From Maea johnstoni (lineage: Eukaryota > Annelida > Polychaeta > Spionida > Magelonidae): a DNA stretch of 64,000 nucleotides. The translations under genes and the position numbers were made by a program. The DNA lies in the NCBI GenBank assembly GCA_963942565.1, contig OZ012687.1, positions 10,533,965 through 10,597,964 on the forward strand, in the 5' to 3' direction. Every line of letters starts with the position of its first letter. Position 1 is the stretch's first letter. The notes under the pieces were generated by a model. It did not search any database, had not been told where the DNA came from, and worked only from the letters and a program-made list of their open reading frames with translations. Positions 47,554-60,424 of this stretch are shown piece after piece.

Positions 47554-48261
47554 CTAGTGGTTGCTATTGGGACCCGGTAGGGAGCGTGGTCCCCTAGTGG
47601 CATTGCTTTGCCTAGCAGAGGGGCATTCATTAGAGAAATGGCCTTTGCCCTCACAATTGTAACATATAACCTGACTGGCGGCCCTAGACTGATAAGCGTT
47701 ATGGCCACTAATGGGGCTGGTGCTAGGTTTAGTACAAGTCGGAGCAGCATTCCGGTTTTGGCAAGGGCTCTTGGGCCCTAAGTTCCGAGCTGGGGTTGCC
47801 TGCTGTTCGACAAGTTTATGTATGGCTGCAGTGAGCTGCACCAATGATGTTTGCATTGATAGCAGTACATCATGGTATGGACCTAAACAGCAGTCAGAGC
47901 AACTGAGATCGCTGCAGTGTATTGATCTTTTCTCCACAGTGGGTGGGGGGGTTGGTGCAGTAGGGTCGGGGGGTAGCCTAGGGGTTACAGGCTGTGAGAC
48001 AAGATTCTGCCCATCCTCATCTCTAGGAGTTGTTTGGTTATCTTTGAAGGACACCTCCGTCCCAGCAATTTGGTCGCAGCGATCCACTGAGAAACCGATT
48101 AAGGTCTCATCAGGATCTGTCGCGCTCCAGTCACCGGTAGGGAGAGTCCCTTCCCATGTTGCAGATGGGTTGGTGAGGATAGGCTGGGTTACAGGTACAG
48201 GGTCAATAAAGGGGTTGCAAGGGGAAGGGATGTGTGTTAACACCTTGTCACCATCCATCAT
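47554..48261 (-). CDS. gag-like zinc-knuckle ORF, element copy 2
   Basis: 235 residues, identical or nearly identical to the copy 1 product, with the CCHC knuckle near the C terminus. Confidence 0.75.
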   Translation of the reverse strand: MMDGDKVLTHIPSPCNPFIDPVPVTQPILTNPSATWEGTLPTGDWSATDPDETLIGFSVDRCDQIAGTEVSFKDNQTTPRDEDGQNLVSQPVTPRLPPDPTAPTPPPTVEKRSIHCSDLSCSDCCLGPYHDVLLSMQTSLVQLTAAIHKLVEQQATPARNLGPKSPCQNRNAAPTCTKPSTSPISGHNAYQSRAASQVICYNCEGKGHFSNECPSARQSNATRGPRSLPGPNSNH

Positions 48262-48383
48262 CCCAAGTCTGTCTCAGAGAATAGGGAAATAATGAAGAAA
48301 AATAAGAAAAAAAATGATTAAGAATAACATAAATAATTAAATTTATAATAAAGACAGCCAAAAGTCCCTTGTTGGGCGCCAAA

Positions 48384-48887
48384 TGTAGTATCCTATTTGT
48401 TTAACAGTAGATAACTGAGGGGAATACTACAATGGAGGGCTCTTGGCTAGTCTTCTCTAAGGAAAGGGTTAACATATAACACAGAACAACAAGTTTAATA
48501 CCAAATATACTTTAATTGTAACTCAAAAGGGGGCAGACAGACCTGGGACCATAGATGATGGGTAGGAAAGGGTTAACACTTACATTAATAGGTAGTCACT
48601 TGGTAAAAGCAGATCCACGTGGGTGATGGGTAACGGGAGGCTCAAAACCACGTCTGCACACTCGGGTGGTTAGAAGGGAAAGAGAGCGACAGTAAGAAGG
48701 CTGGTATGTGCAGACAACCAGTCTTCCTCTCTCTGCGCTGGTTTATTGCCTGGTGTCAAGTTTACCCAGCAAGGGGAGAGCTGCAGGGTCAGCCGCAGTG
48801 CACTCGTAACCCGAAACTGGCCAGCTGACCCCCGCTCTACCCAGTAAACAAACCCCACAACCAGGCATGTAACGATGGTATACTACA
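48384..48887 (-). repeat. LTR 4, hybrid between 5'-type and 3'-type
   Basis: The left part carries the 5'-type marker GATGATGG (as LTRs 2, 5, 7). The right part carries TTTACCCAGC, TCAGCCGCAG and ATACTACA (as LTR 1), not the TTTACCTAGC, TCAGCTGCAG and ATACTGCA of LTR 7. It joins two interiors without flanking host DNA. Confidence 0.85.
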
Positions 48888-49551
48888 CCCTCCCCCACTC
48901 GAACCACAACACGCCCTCGTGTTGGACATGTCCTGGCTAGAGCAGTTCGAAAATCTATGTCCTCAGGTCATACAGAGTATGGGAAATACAAATGTAGACA
49001 AAATGTAAACAAAATTATAGTAACCAACGAACCTCTGGATGGAAACAAAAGTATAAGTAAACTAACTATATGAGGTTCAGATAAATTTATCAGAGTCCAA
49101 GAATGTGTTTTCCATCTCACCAAAGTCCAGCTATTGTCCAGGCATCTGATGAGCAGCAGCCGTCAATACCAGACTCCCAATGAAGTTTTCTTGATGAGCA
49201 AGGCCAATAGATACAGCTCACCAGCCCCAGACAATCTCCGTCTTCCTCTGATAGCTAGATAGGATAATTGCATATATGTGAATCGGACACACAGATAACC
49301 CTGAAAAATAAAAGAGCATGTAGTATTACAATCCTGAAAAGAAAAGACACATGTAATAAAAAAAATCCAGGAAGAAGAAGACACAAGGAGAAGGGGTTAT
49401 TACATTACCAGAAAATCAAACCAACAGTAAACAAATGAAACAATTAAGTTCCATTTAAAGAAATTAAGCTTAAAGTTTATATCAGTAATGTATGAGCCCA
49501 CATCTGCCTGTGTGTCCTTTGTAGCACCGAAATGTCTGTAAATGTCATTGG

Positions 49552-49806
49552 TCACCAATTCCACTGATCAGTTTCCTTCCTTTGGGTGGTCCTTGGCATC
49601 GGTGAGGGTCCCGGCATTGGTTTCATAGGGTTCCTCGCAGTTGGTAATAAGGTAATCTTATCCGCCTTAGCCAGGGCAACTTCTGCTTCCGTAAGCTTCA
49701 ATTTTAGGTTGGAGACAGTCTGGCTCAGCTGCTGATTTTTATCTAAGGCGCCCTCCTTTTGGAGCATGGCGGCCTCAGCAGCTTCAATAGCCTGGAAGAC
49801 TTTCAT
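49552..49806 (-). CDS. Short coiled-coil ORF, element copy 3
   Basis: 84 codons. It differs from copy 1 at two residues (DKNQQ and KLTEAEV). Function unknown. Confidence 0.45.
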   Translation of the reverse strand: MKVFQAIEAAEAAMLQKEGALDKNQQLSQTVSNLKLKLTEAEVALAKADKITLLPTARNPMKPMPGPSPMPRTTQRKETDQWNW

Positions 49807-50414
49807 CTTCTCTTTTCCTCAGCGCCTTCGTCTACGCCTAGAGGAGGAAGACCCTTGGAGAGCACCAGACTCACCAGGAGCAGGTTCGATGTCACTGGAG
49901 GTAGTTAAGCTATCATCTGAATCACCTAGGAATGACGAAAGCTCTTCCGGATCAACATGGATGGTTATCTCTGCCATTTATAAGGAAATGTGCACTATTA
50001 GGACACAAATTCCATTTCATGCTTTCATACTAAAACATATTTTCACTATTCCATTACACTCTAATTCTATCACCTAAAAACATCCGATAGTAGATAAACA
50101 TAGGCCTACAGTCAGTACAATATAGGAGAAACCAACATTCAGCACCAACATTTAGAAATGTATCAGGACGCACTATAAAAGAGTTCTAAGTATCCTCAGA
50201 TTCGATCATCAATAGCCCTCTAGCAGACATGGCTTTTACATCAAACAGAACTAACATGCGTCATCAAGACTTAAGTCAAATAATCTCTAAATTGCAAAAT
50301 AGTTATGCTGAGATGGACGCATGCAGTATCTACATCAACAGTCTTACTCAAGTTCATGCAGGACCCTTGAGCCTAACCCTTAAGTATTAGTGCATAAGGC
50401 ATAAAACTGAATAC

Positions 50415-51748
50415 ACATTTATGGGTTCTTCTCGGAACCTAACCTTAGCACTGGTGCAAAGACATAACATTTGAATACACATTAATTGGTTCTACTCGGA
50501 ACCTAACCTTAGCACTGGTGCAAAGACATAACATTTGAATACACATTAATTGGTTCTTCTCGGAACCTAACCTTAGCACTGGTGCAAAGACATAACATTT
50601 GAATACACATTAATTGGTTCTACTCGGAACCTAACCTTAGCACTGGTGCAAAGACATAACATTTGAATACACATTAATTGGTTCTACTCGGAACCTAACC
50701 TTAGCACTGGTGCAAAGACATAACATTTGAATAAACATTAATTGGTTCATCTCGGAACCATGAGAGACTCTTCTCGGAGATAATGCCTCATAAACTACAG
50801 CAACTAGTTCTTCTCTGAACTAGGAGAAAACCAAACTCTTCTCGGAGGTAATGGTTTATCAAATACAGTAACTAGCTCTTCTCTGAACTAGGAGAAAACC
50901 AAACTCTTCTCGGAGGTAATGGTTTATCAAATACAGTTACTAGTTCTTCTCTGAACTAGGAGAAAACCAAACTCTTCTCGGAGGTAATGGTTTATCAAAT
51001 ACAGTAACTAGTTCTTCTCTGAACTAGGAGAAAACCAAACTCTTCTCGGAGGTAATTGTTTATCAAATACAGTTACTAGTTCTTCTCTGAACTAGGAGAA
51101 AACCAAACTCTTCTCGGAGGTAATGGTTTATCAAATACAGTAACTAGTTCTTCTCTGAACTAGGAGAAAACCAAATCCTTGTCGGAGATAATGGTCTATA
51201 AAATTCAGTAACTAGTTCTTCTCGGAACTAGGAGAAAACCAAACTCTTCTCGGAGGTAATGGTTTATCAAATACAGTAACTAGCTCTTCTCGGAACTAGG
51301 AGAAAACCAAACTCTTCTCGGAGATAATGATTGACGAAATACAGTGACTAGCTCTTCTCTGAACTAGGAGAAACCAAAACTCTTCTCGGAGATAATGGTT
51401 TATCAAATACAGTAACTAGCTCTTCTCTGAACTAGGAGAAAACCAAACTCTTCTCGGAGATAATGATTTATCAAATACAGTAACTAGTTCTTCTCTGAAC
51501 TAGGAGAAAACCAAACTCTTCTCGGAGGTAATGGTTTATCAAATACAGTTACTAGTTCTTCTCTGAACTAGGAGAAAACCAAACTCTTCTCGGAGGTAAT
51601 GGTTTATCAAATACAGTAACTAGTTCTTCTCTGAACTAGGAGAAAACCAAACTCTTCTTGGAGGTAATGGTTTATCAAATACAGTAACAAGTTCTTCTCT
51701 GAACTAGGAGAAAACCAAACTCTCCTCAGAGGTAATGGTTTAAAAAAA
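50415..51748. repeat. Two hairpin-bearing minisatellites, element copy 3
   Basis: Same arrays and same length class as copy 1, including the one extra 68-bp unit. Confidence 0.85.
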
Positions 51749-51987
51749 TAAAATGCCTACACAATACATTAACTGTTTTTTTTTGGGTTTTTTTTGAACC
51801 AGTAGAAAATGTCTCTATATAGACAGTTATACCCTCCCCATTCGCTGCTATAGGCTTTACATCACATTGGAAGGGGATGGCAAAGAGTACACTTCAGGGG
51901 CATTTGGTTGGTTTCTATCATTTTGCCGAAACCATGACCCTTCTGAGTTGGGGGGGGGGGCCATAGTTATTGTCACCCATGCCATAT

Positions 51988-52695
51988 CTAGTGGTTGCTA
52001 TTGGGACCCGGTAGGGAGCGTGGTCCCCTAGTGGCATTGCTTTGCCTAGCAGAGGGGCATTCATTAGAGAAATGGCCTTTGCCCTCACAATTGTAACATA
52101 TAACCTGACTGGCGGCCCTAGACTGATAAGCGTTATGGCCACTAATGGGGCTGGTGCTAGGTTTAGTACAAGTCGGAGCAGCATTCCGGTTTTGGCAAGG
52201 GCTCTTGGGCCCTAAGTTCCGAGCTGGGGTTGCCTGCTGTTCGACAAGTTTATGTATGGCTGCAGTGAGCTGCACCAATGATGTTTGCATTGATAGCAGT
52301 ACATCATGGTATGGACCTAAACAGCAGTCAGAGCAACTGAGATCGCTGCAGTGTATTGATCTTTTCTCCACAGTGGGTGGGGGGGTTGGTGCAGTAGGGT
52401 CGGGGGGTAGCCTAGGGGTTACAGGCTGTGAGACAAGATTCTGCCCATCCTCATCTCTAGGAGTTGTTTGGTTATCTTTGAAGGACACCTCCGTCCCAGC
52501 AATTTGGTCGCAGCGATCCACTGAGAAACCGATTAAGGTCTCATCAGGATCTGTCGCGCTCCAGTCACCGGTAGGGAGAGTCCCTTCCCATGTTGCAGAT
52601 GGGTTGGTGAGGATAGGCTGGGTTACAGGTACAGGGTCAATAAAGGGGTTGCAAGGGGAAGGGATGTGTGTTAACACCTTGTCACCATCCATCAT
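51988..52695 (-). CDS. gag-like zinc-knuckle ORF, element copy 3
   Basis: 235 residues with the CCHC knuckle, as in copy 1. Confidence 0.75.
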   Translation of the reverse strand: MMDGDKVLTHIPSPCNPFIDPVPVTQPILTNPSATWEGTLPTGDWSATDPDETLIGFSVDRCDQIAGTEVSFKDNQTTPRDEDGQNLVSQPVTPRLPPDPTAPTPPPTVEKRSIHCSDLSCSDCCLGPYHDVLLSMQTSLVQLTAAIHKLVEQQATPARNLGPKSPCQNRNAAPTCTKPSTSPISGHNAYQSRAASQVICYNCEGKGHFSNECPSARQSNATRGPRSLPGPNSNH

Positions 52696-52817
52696 CCCAA
52701 GTCTGTCTCAAAGAATAGGGAAATAATGAAGAAAAATAAGAAAAAAAATGATTAAGAATAACATAAATAATTAAATTTATAATAAAGACAGCCAAAAGTC
52801 CCTTGTTGGGCGCCAAA

Positions 52818-53182
52818 TGTAGTATCCTATTTGTTTAACAGTAGATAACTGAGGGGAATACTACAATGGAGGGCTCTTGGCTAGTCTTCTCTAAGGAAAG
52901 GGTTAACATATAACACAGAACAACAAGTTTAATACCAAATATACTTTAATTGTAACTCAAAAGGGGGCAGACAGACCTGGGACCATAGATGATGGGTAGG
53001 AAAGGGTTAACACTTACATTAATAGGTAGTCACTTGGTAAAAGCAGATCCACGTGGGTGATGGGTAACGGGAGGCTCAAAACCACGTCTGCACACTCGGG
53101 TGGTTAGAAGGGAAAGAGAGCGACAGTAAGAAGGCTGGTATGTGCAGACAACCAGTCTTCCTCTCTCTGCGCTGGTTTATTG
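52818..53182 (-). repeat. LTR 5 (cut by junction)
   Basis: 365 bp, 5'-type. It is cut after GCTGGTTTATTG at the same base as LTR 2, which shows that the junction was copied and not formed twice. Confidence 0.9.
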
Positions 53183-56100
53183 TGATTTATTGTTGCTGTC
53201 CCGGGGCGGTGCATGATAGGCGGGGATTTGAATAGTGACGTCATACTTTGCTGCCACGATTCCAGTAGGCCTATCAGCCGGGCGCACCAGGCCTCTGCTA
53301 GGTCCACTGTGTTGACCAACTACGGACTATGGTGCGCAGTTTACCTAACGCGCGATCGTTTCTTTGATATGTTGTGACAATGGTCATACTATTACACCTA
53401 TAGCGTAAGGTATGACCAATGCCACACCATTTCAAAAATACGATCGCGCTAACCGCTCCTTCTTCGGTGCAAAGAAGACGATTTTGCTGTGTCACACGTT
53501 GGAGCAGGACGGCGTGGTAAATATGATAATAATAATAATAATAATAATAATTGAAAAAAGATATAGCGCCCTATCTACCTGTAATGTGTTCATAAGCGCT
53601 TTAAAGAATAGTCAGTGGACACATGTTTATAGTGACAGTCCTTATAGTCGATGAAATAGCAATGTTTCTTGGAGGTTTTGCACACTATCAGCAGACTTGA
53701 TGTCAGGTAGCTCATGAGATGGATCATATTCATTTATTTACATAAGATGATCCTATTCCCAATGACATGGTGAATGGGATTAATAAAAAAAATGAAAAAT
53801 AAGATAAAATAGAATTGAAATATTTCACCCCAAAAAAGAAAAAAACCTTTAAAAAATAAAATTGATCACTTAATTCAGGTAGATTGTTTTGGTATGGGTT
53901 ACACATATATAGTAAGAGTGTGAAGGGACCCTGGGCTGTGTGACAATTCTAGTGCACTGGGGGCTTATTATTTGAGTTACATAAAGAGAAAAAATACTTA
54001 TTAAAGAAATATTTACAAAAAAAAGAAAAAAACTTTTCTAAAATAAAAATTGATTATTTGATTGTATGAATAGAACCTGGGCTGTTTGAGTGCACTAAGG
54101 GCTTATTGTTTGAGTTACCTGAACTGGTGAAATGTTTTAGAAGAAAATAAAGAGAAAAATGACTTAGTACAGAAAGATTTACCACAAAGAAAAAGAAAAA
54201 AAACTTTTCTTTAATAAAAATTGATTATTTGGGCCTAGTTAGTATTGGCTCTTTGAAATTCATTTGGGCTGCCTCGAAAAAAGTCCAGGAAGCCCAAAGG
54301 GCTCCCTGAAAATTCCCAGGGCTCCTGATAAAAAATCCAGGAGCCCTCCGGGCTCCCTGGAAAAAATTGTAATTTCAAGCCCTGGGTAAGTTGTAAAACC
54401 TGGGTTGGGATCGGATGCTGGACTCTCAATCACTGAGCTGCCTGATGAAATTTCAGCTGGACTGATGAAATGTATTGCACTGAAATAAAATTGAAAATGA
54501 TAATACTGATGAACCATCATATGAAATCTGAGCCCATAAGACCACTTGGCCATATGTACTTTGAGTTTAAATTTGATTTCAATGCTTAATTGATCTCTGA
54601 TTGTATAGAGCTCTACATGATTCATCTAGGGGTAGTTTTCATCTGATCATAATTTGGGATGCAAATGAGGGGAAAACTTTCTGCGCCATATATGGACCTC
54701 ATGGCACCATTTATTAAAGAGTCCTGTCCAAAATCCATGGCGACAGACAGATGTGAAATGCACTGTAACCTATTGTTGAATATATTGAATTTAGGTCTGA
54801 TTTTTTCACTCTGCCACCAACCATTTTCTTATGCCAACACCCACTGTTTTCCCAACAGGGGCCCCGAAAAAAAATGCTCAGGGTAACCCTACCCTACTAA
54901 TGGCTACTTAGTTTTTCCCCCCTACCCTAATGGGGTTTCTTCCAATCCTTAAGTCCAGGTCAGGAAAAAATAGGGAGAGACATTCCAATCATGGACATAA
55001 ACACATGAATAGTTGTATACGACCTTGAATAATAGCTGAAGTAAGTGAGCTGTACATCCTTCAAAAGACAAGTCAAACAAATGTTCCTGGTAAGCAAATC
55101 TCAACCCTATGGTTTTCAGTGTGAAGAAACAAACAAAAAAAAACACTACCTACCCTGCCTATTTTTCGGCAAGCATTTCTTCTTCTTAGTCGAGCAAACA
55201 TTTTTTTTTTTGCTTGACTAAAAAGAAAAAAAAGGATTTATTGGTTCTGGTGGGTACAACTTTTTTCAGGGTATGATTTTTTAAACCTCTCCAAACAGTG
55301 CCTCCACAGAACAGTGGGCATCATTTGATCACTTTTTTCGAAGGTCATCTTAGTTTTCAAAATTCACCACTTGGGGGCAATGTGAATTATTTGTCTGCAC
55401 AATATCTCAAGAACCACTTGATGAAATATTTTCCTATTTAGTGGTTGCTTCTTCGGAAGTTTCTTGGGATGCTCACACTGGAAACACACCCCAGGCTTTG
55501 ACCATGGCTTGAAGTTGCCCAAATGTGCCTCTCTGTGGTAACCTTGGGGAAGTAGAATATCAAATTCCCTAGGAAGGTTGACTTGAAGATGGGAAAGTTG
55601 AAACAGACTACTCAATCATTCACTTAAGGAGTTCAAAAAAAGCAGCCATCTGTTGAACTCATTCTATGACCCTATGCCCAACACTTGTTTATACTTTTTC
55701 TACAATCACTTCATTGTAGATAAACATTTCCAGTGTACTGCAGTGCAATACACAGAGTGTTGATATACTTTTAAAACTGAATTGTAATTCAGAGACTTTC
55801 CATTGACAATGGTATCACAATGGACGTCAGGTGTCTAATAAAAGTAATGTGAAGGGTGTCTTCTCCAAGTCTAAAATTTTATTTTTATAACTGCTGAAGG
55901 TTTTGTTATTTGTGATGTAACTGCTAAGATTTTTGTGGTTTATTTTCACAAAATAAAAAGTTGAAATCTTAGGAACTTGTGTATTCTTGTTGAGCATGCC
56001 CCGGGGGTGGGGCATACTGCCACAGAATTGGTCCCTGCCAGTGGGGATGAGTGCTATTTATTGATCTTTTCCTGAGCAGTATCCCCGCATGTCCCGCCCC

Positions 56101-58390
56101 CCCCCCCCCCCCCCCTCCCGGGGATTCAATTGACTGGTGCATTAGTAATTATTGATGAAATGAGAATGAAAGTTTTGATTGCAAAAAGATGCATGGTGTA
56201 AAAGGCTGTTTCAATGACAGACCTATCAATAAACATAACCAGTATTTTCTTTTCTTATTAAACTCTTAAGTTTCATTTTATTTCAACCAATATTATATTT
56301 CATAAGCGTCTGTGGATTATTGCATTAGGTGACCCTTGATATTGTGCTTACATGAAATTCAAATTCTTGAGCAAAAGATTCCTCAAGAAGCACTTTAGGA
56401 TGGGTCAGCATCATTCATCAGGACCTACAGTCTCAAATTTCTCATAATTTACTGATAATTACTTTGAATGAAACAGAAAAAGTGATAACAATAAAATGTT
56501 CCAGATGCACTATATTTCCCTTTTTTGAAGTAGCCGTAAACTGTTATTGTGTCAAAGCTATAATGGTGAGCAACCCAAATTCCAGAAGGTTTTTTGTGGC
56601 TGGCAAGAATTATCTCCAACAACCGGACTAGCAGTCAGAGGTGATGCAAAATATATTGTAAGTGTGTGGGAGGCAGTTTGCATTTGTTTACAAAAAGCAT
56701 TCAGGGCTCAAATAGTTGAATACGAAAATATAAACGTACAAAGAGGACATTCTATATAATAGGTCAAATTAAAGGTGGATTGTGGGGAATAATCAGTGAA
56801 TGTGGGGTAATTGATATATTTTCCACATGTAAAAGTATACGCCCATTCATCCATAATTAAATGTCTAGGCCATCACTGAGCATAGTAAAAGACTATATAT
56901 TATGGAAGCTTTCCATAGGTTCGTATCCTGCAAGAAGCACACCTTATTGGCTTGCTCAATGGTGGGCAATAGGTTTTGGCACCTCAAGAGAAATCTAAGC
57001 CTGTGGTGGCACCCTGCTTGCCTTATAAAAGGGGGGGATGTCTGAATCTGTCTATTGATATTATGCAGCTAAAAGATCCTTTGCTTCTCTTTGGATCTAA
57101 AGGTTTTGCTCTTACTCTCCCTCTCTTCCATCTTTCATCTAGAGTTATCATTGGTCTTCACTAATGATGAATTAATACCTTTTGGCAATATTCTATGTCA
57201 CTACATGACTTTTGTATCCAAATGTGTCCAAAAGCCTCATTCACTCATTAACTCTCCTGTAAAGGGATAGTTTTGTTATGCTTAATGTATTTCTTTTCTG
57301 AAAAAAATTCAGGTAATATATTCCATGTATAGGAGAAAGCAACCTAATTAAAGTGCTTTATTTAAAGTGCCCCACTCAGATTAAAACAGAAAGCAATGTG
57401 TGCCGTAAACTGAAGCTCATTTCAAAAGTAAAACCGCTCTGGCTAGTAATTATTTAAATTGATGCATCATGCCATTTGTTCTTTGGCTTGAAATGAGAAA
57501 AATGCTGCATGCAGGGATATGCATGATACAGTAAAGGTTGTTTTGATGACAGACATGTAAATAAAAATAAATTGTAAGATTTGATATTTTTTTCATGAAA
57601 TTGGATGTGTATTACAATTATCTCAAAGGCTTGATTTTCAATTCAATTTAAACAGTTAGAACAGTCTGTATGCTTCTATAGATTATTACATAAGGGGGCC
57701 CTTGGCATTGTCCTTACATGTAATATCCCAACCCCAATAGGTACATTGGGCTAAGGCAGGTGCCTTTGAGAGTGACTGCAGTTTCAAATTTCTCATAATT
57801 TGCTACAATTACTTTGTCTGAATTTGACAGAAAAAGTGACAACAAAACAATGCTCCTCCATTATTTCCCTACCTGTAGTAGATGGGAAACTGTTAAAGAG
57901 CCTAGGCTTTTTGGAAGACTTCCAATTTTCCAGGAGGTTTTTACAGCTGGGTAGAGTTACTCAAGTTATTTATTGCCAACGACTAGGCCAGCGCTGCCAA
58001 AGCCGGTTGAAACAATAAATATTGTGAGAGTGTGAGGGGAAGAATGTTCTGTATTCCTTTGTTTACGAATTGCATGCAGGGCTCAAATTGTTTAATAAAA
58101 ACAGACATAGGCTTCATTGAGATGGAAGAATAATATATGAATATAGGGTCAATTTAAGTTTCCCCCACATCTATTACAGTGGCTCATCATAGGTTTGCTC
58201 ATGCATAGGTTTTGTGATATCTTCCTCAGCGTTAGATAGGCTCAGTTCAAAAAAGGAAGCCCTTTTTGGCTTTGAAATGAGCTCATTTTAAAACCAAAAA
58301 TAGCTTTCTGTTTTGAACTGAGCCTATCTTATACTACTGAAGTTATTATTATTTCTTTTTTAATTCCAAAAAAATCTGCTTTGGTGACAA
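53183..58390. repeat. Amplified flank, unit C
   Basis: Near-identical to unit B at an offset of 14,375 bp. The C run at about 56097 has 19 C, and a T run near 56590 is longer than in unit B. It contains no gene. Confidence 0.9.
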
Positions 58391-58894
58391 TGTAGTATCC
58401 TATTTGTTTAACAGTAGATAACTGAGGGGAATACTACAATGGAGGGCTCTTGGCTAGTCTTCTCTAAGGAAAGGGTTAACATATAACACAGAACAACAAG
58501 TTTAATACCAAATATACTTTAATTGTAACTCAAAAGGGGGCAGACAGACCTGGGACCATAGAGGATGGGTAGGAAAGGGTTAACACTTACATTAATAGGT
58601 AGTCACTTGGTAAAAGCAGATCCACGTGGGTGATGGGTAACGGGAGGCTCAAAACCACGTCTGCACACTCGGGTGGTTAGAAGGGAAAGAGAGCGACAGT
58701 AAGAAGGCTGGTATGTGCAGACAACCAGTCTTCCTCTCTCTGCGCTGGTTTATTGCCTGGTGTCAAGTTTACCCAGCAAGGGGAGAGCTGCAGGGTCAGC
58801 CGCAGTGCACTCGTAACCCGAAACTGGCCAGCTGACCCCCGCTCTACCCAGTAAACAAACCCCACAACCAGGCATGTAACGATGGTATACTACA
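58391..58894 (-). repeat. LTR 6
   Basis: 504 bp, 3'-type (GAGGATGG), like LTR 3. Confidence 0.9.
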
Positions 58895-59558
58895 CCCTCC
58901 CCCACTCGAACCACAACACGCCCTCATGTTGGACATGTCCTGGCTAGAGCAGTTCGAAAATCTATGTCCTCAGGTCATACAGAGTATGGGAAATACAAAT
59001 GTAGACAAAATGTAAACAAAATTATAGTAACCAACGAACCTCTGGATGGAAACAAAAGTATAAGTAAACTAACTATATGAGGTTCAGATAAATTTATCAG
59101 AGTCCAAGAATGTGTTTTCCATCTCACCAAAGTCCAGCTATTGTCCAGGCATCTGATGAGCAGCAGCCGTCAATACCAGACTCCCAATGAAGTTTTCTTG
59201 ATGAGCAAGGCCAATAGATACAGCTCACCAGCCCCAGACAATCTCCGTCTTCCTCTGATAGCTAGATAGGATAATTGCATATATGTGAATCGGACACACA
59301 GATAACCCTGAAAAATAAAAGAGCATGTAGTATTACAATCCTGAAAAGAAAAGACACATGTAATAAAAAAAATCCAGGAAGAAGAAGACACAAGGAGAAG
59401 GGGTTATTACATTACCAGAAAATCAAACCAACAGTAAACAAATGAAACAATTAAGTTCCATTTAAAGAAATTTAGCTTAAAGTTTAGATCAGTAATGTAT
59501 GAGCCCACATCTGCCTGTGTGGCCTTTGTAGCACCGAAATGTCTGTAAATGTCATTGG

Positions 59559-59813
59559 TCACCAATTCCACTGATCAGTTTCCTTCCTTTGGGTGGTCCT
59601 TGGCATCGGTGAGGGTCCCGGCATTGGTTCCATAGGGTTCCTCGCAGTTGGTAATAAGGTAATCTTATCCGCCTTAGCCAGGGCAACTTCTGCTTCCGAA
59701 AGCTTCAATTTTAGGTTGGAGACAGTCTGGCTCAGCTGCTGATTTTCATCTAAGGCGCCCTCCTTTTGGAGCATGGCGGCCTCAGCAGCTTCAATAGCCT
59801 GGAAGACTTTCAT
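59559..59813 (-). CDS. Short coiled-coil ORF, element copy 4
   Basis: 84 codons, same as the copy 2 form. Function unknown. Confidence 0.45.
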   Translation of the reverse strand: MKVFQAIEAAEAAMLQKEGALDENQQLSQTVSNLKLKLSEAEVALAKADKITLLPTARNPMEPMPGPSPMPRTTQRKETDQWNW

Positions 59814-60424
59814 CTTCCCTTTTCCTCAGCGCCTTCGTCTACGCCTAGAGGAGGAAGACCCTTGGAGAGCACCAGACTCACCAGGAGCAGGTTCGATGTC
59901 ACTGGAGGTAGTTAGGCTATCATCTGAATCACCTAGGAATGACGAAAGCTCTTCCGGATCAACATGGATGGTTATCTCTGCCATTTATAAGGAAATGTGC
60001 ACTATTAGGACACAAATTCCATTTCATGCTTTCATACTAAAACATATTTTCACTATTCCATTACACTCTAATTCTATCACCTAAAAACATCCGATAGTAG
60101 ATAAACATAGGCCTACAGTCAGTACAATATAGGAGAAACCAACATTCAGCACCAACATTTAGAAATGTATCAGGATGCACTATAAAAGATTTCTAAGTAT
60201 CCTCAGATTCGATCATCAATAGCCCTCTAGCAGACATGCGCTTTTACATCAAACAGAACTAACATGCGTCATCAAGACTTAAGTCAAATAATCTCTAAAT
60301 TGCAAAATAGTTATGCTGAGATGGACGCATGCAGTATCTACATCAACAGTCTTACTCAAGTTCATGCAGGACCCTTGAGCCTAACCCTTAAGTATTAGTG
60401 CATAAGGCATAAAACTGAATACAC

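Larger units (their letters stand above)
44019..48887 (-). mobile_element. LTR retroelement copy 2
   Basis: Two full LTRs (44019-44522; 48384-48887) around an interior of 3861 bp. Compared with copy 1, one 68-bp minisatellite unit is missing. It shares the GCATTGGTTCCATAGG variant and ACGCCCTCATGTT with copy 4. The right LTR is shared with copy 3. Parts as in copy 1; no pol seen. Confidence 0.85.
48384..53182 (-). mobile_element. LTR retroelement copy 3 (5' LTR cut)
   Basis: 3' LTR 48384-48887 shared with copy 2, interior 48888-52817 (3930 bp, the same length as copy 1), 5' LTR 52818-53182 cut at the same place as in copy 1. It shares copy 1 variants (GCATTGGTTTCATAGG, ACGCCCTCGTGTT). Copies 1 and 3 lie exactly 14,375 bp apart. 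Confidence 0.85.
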
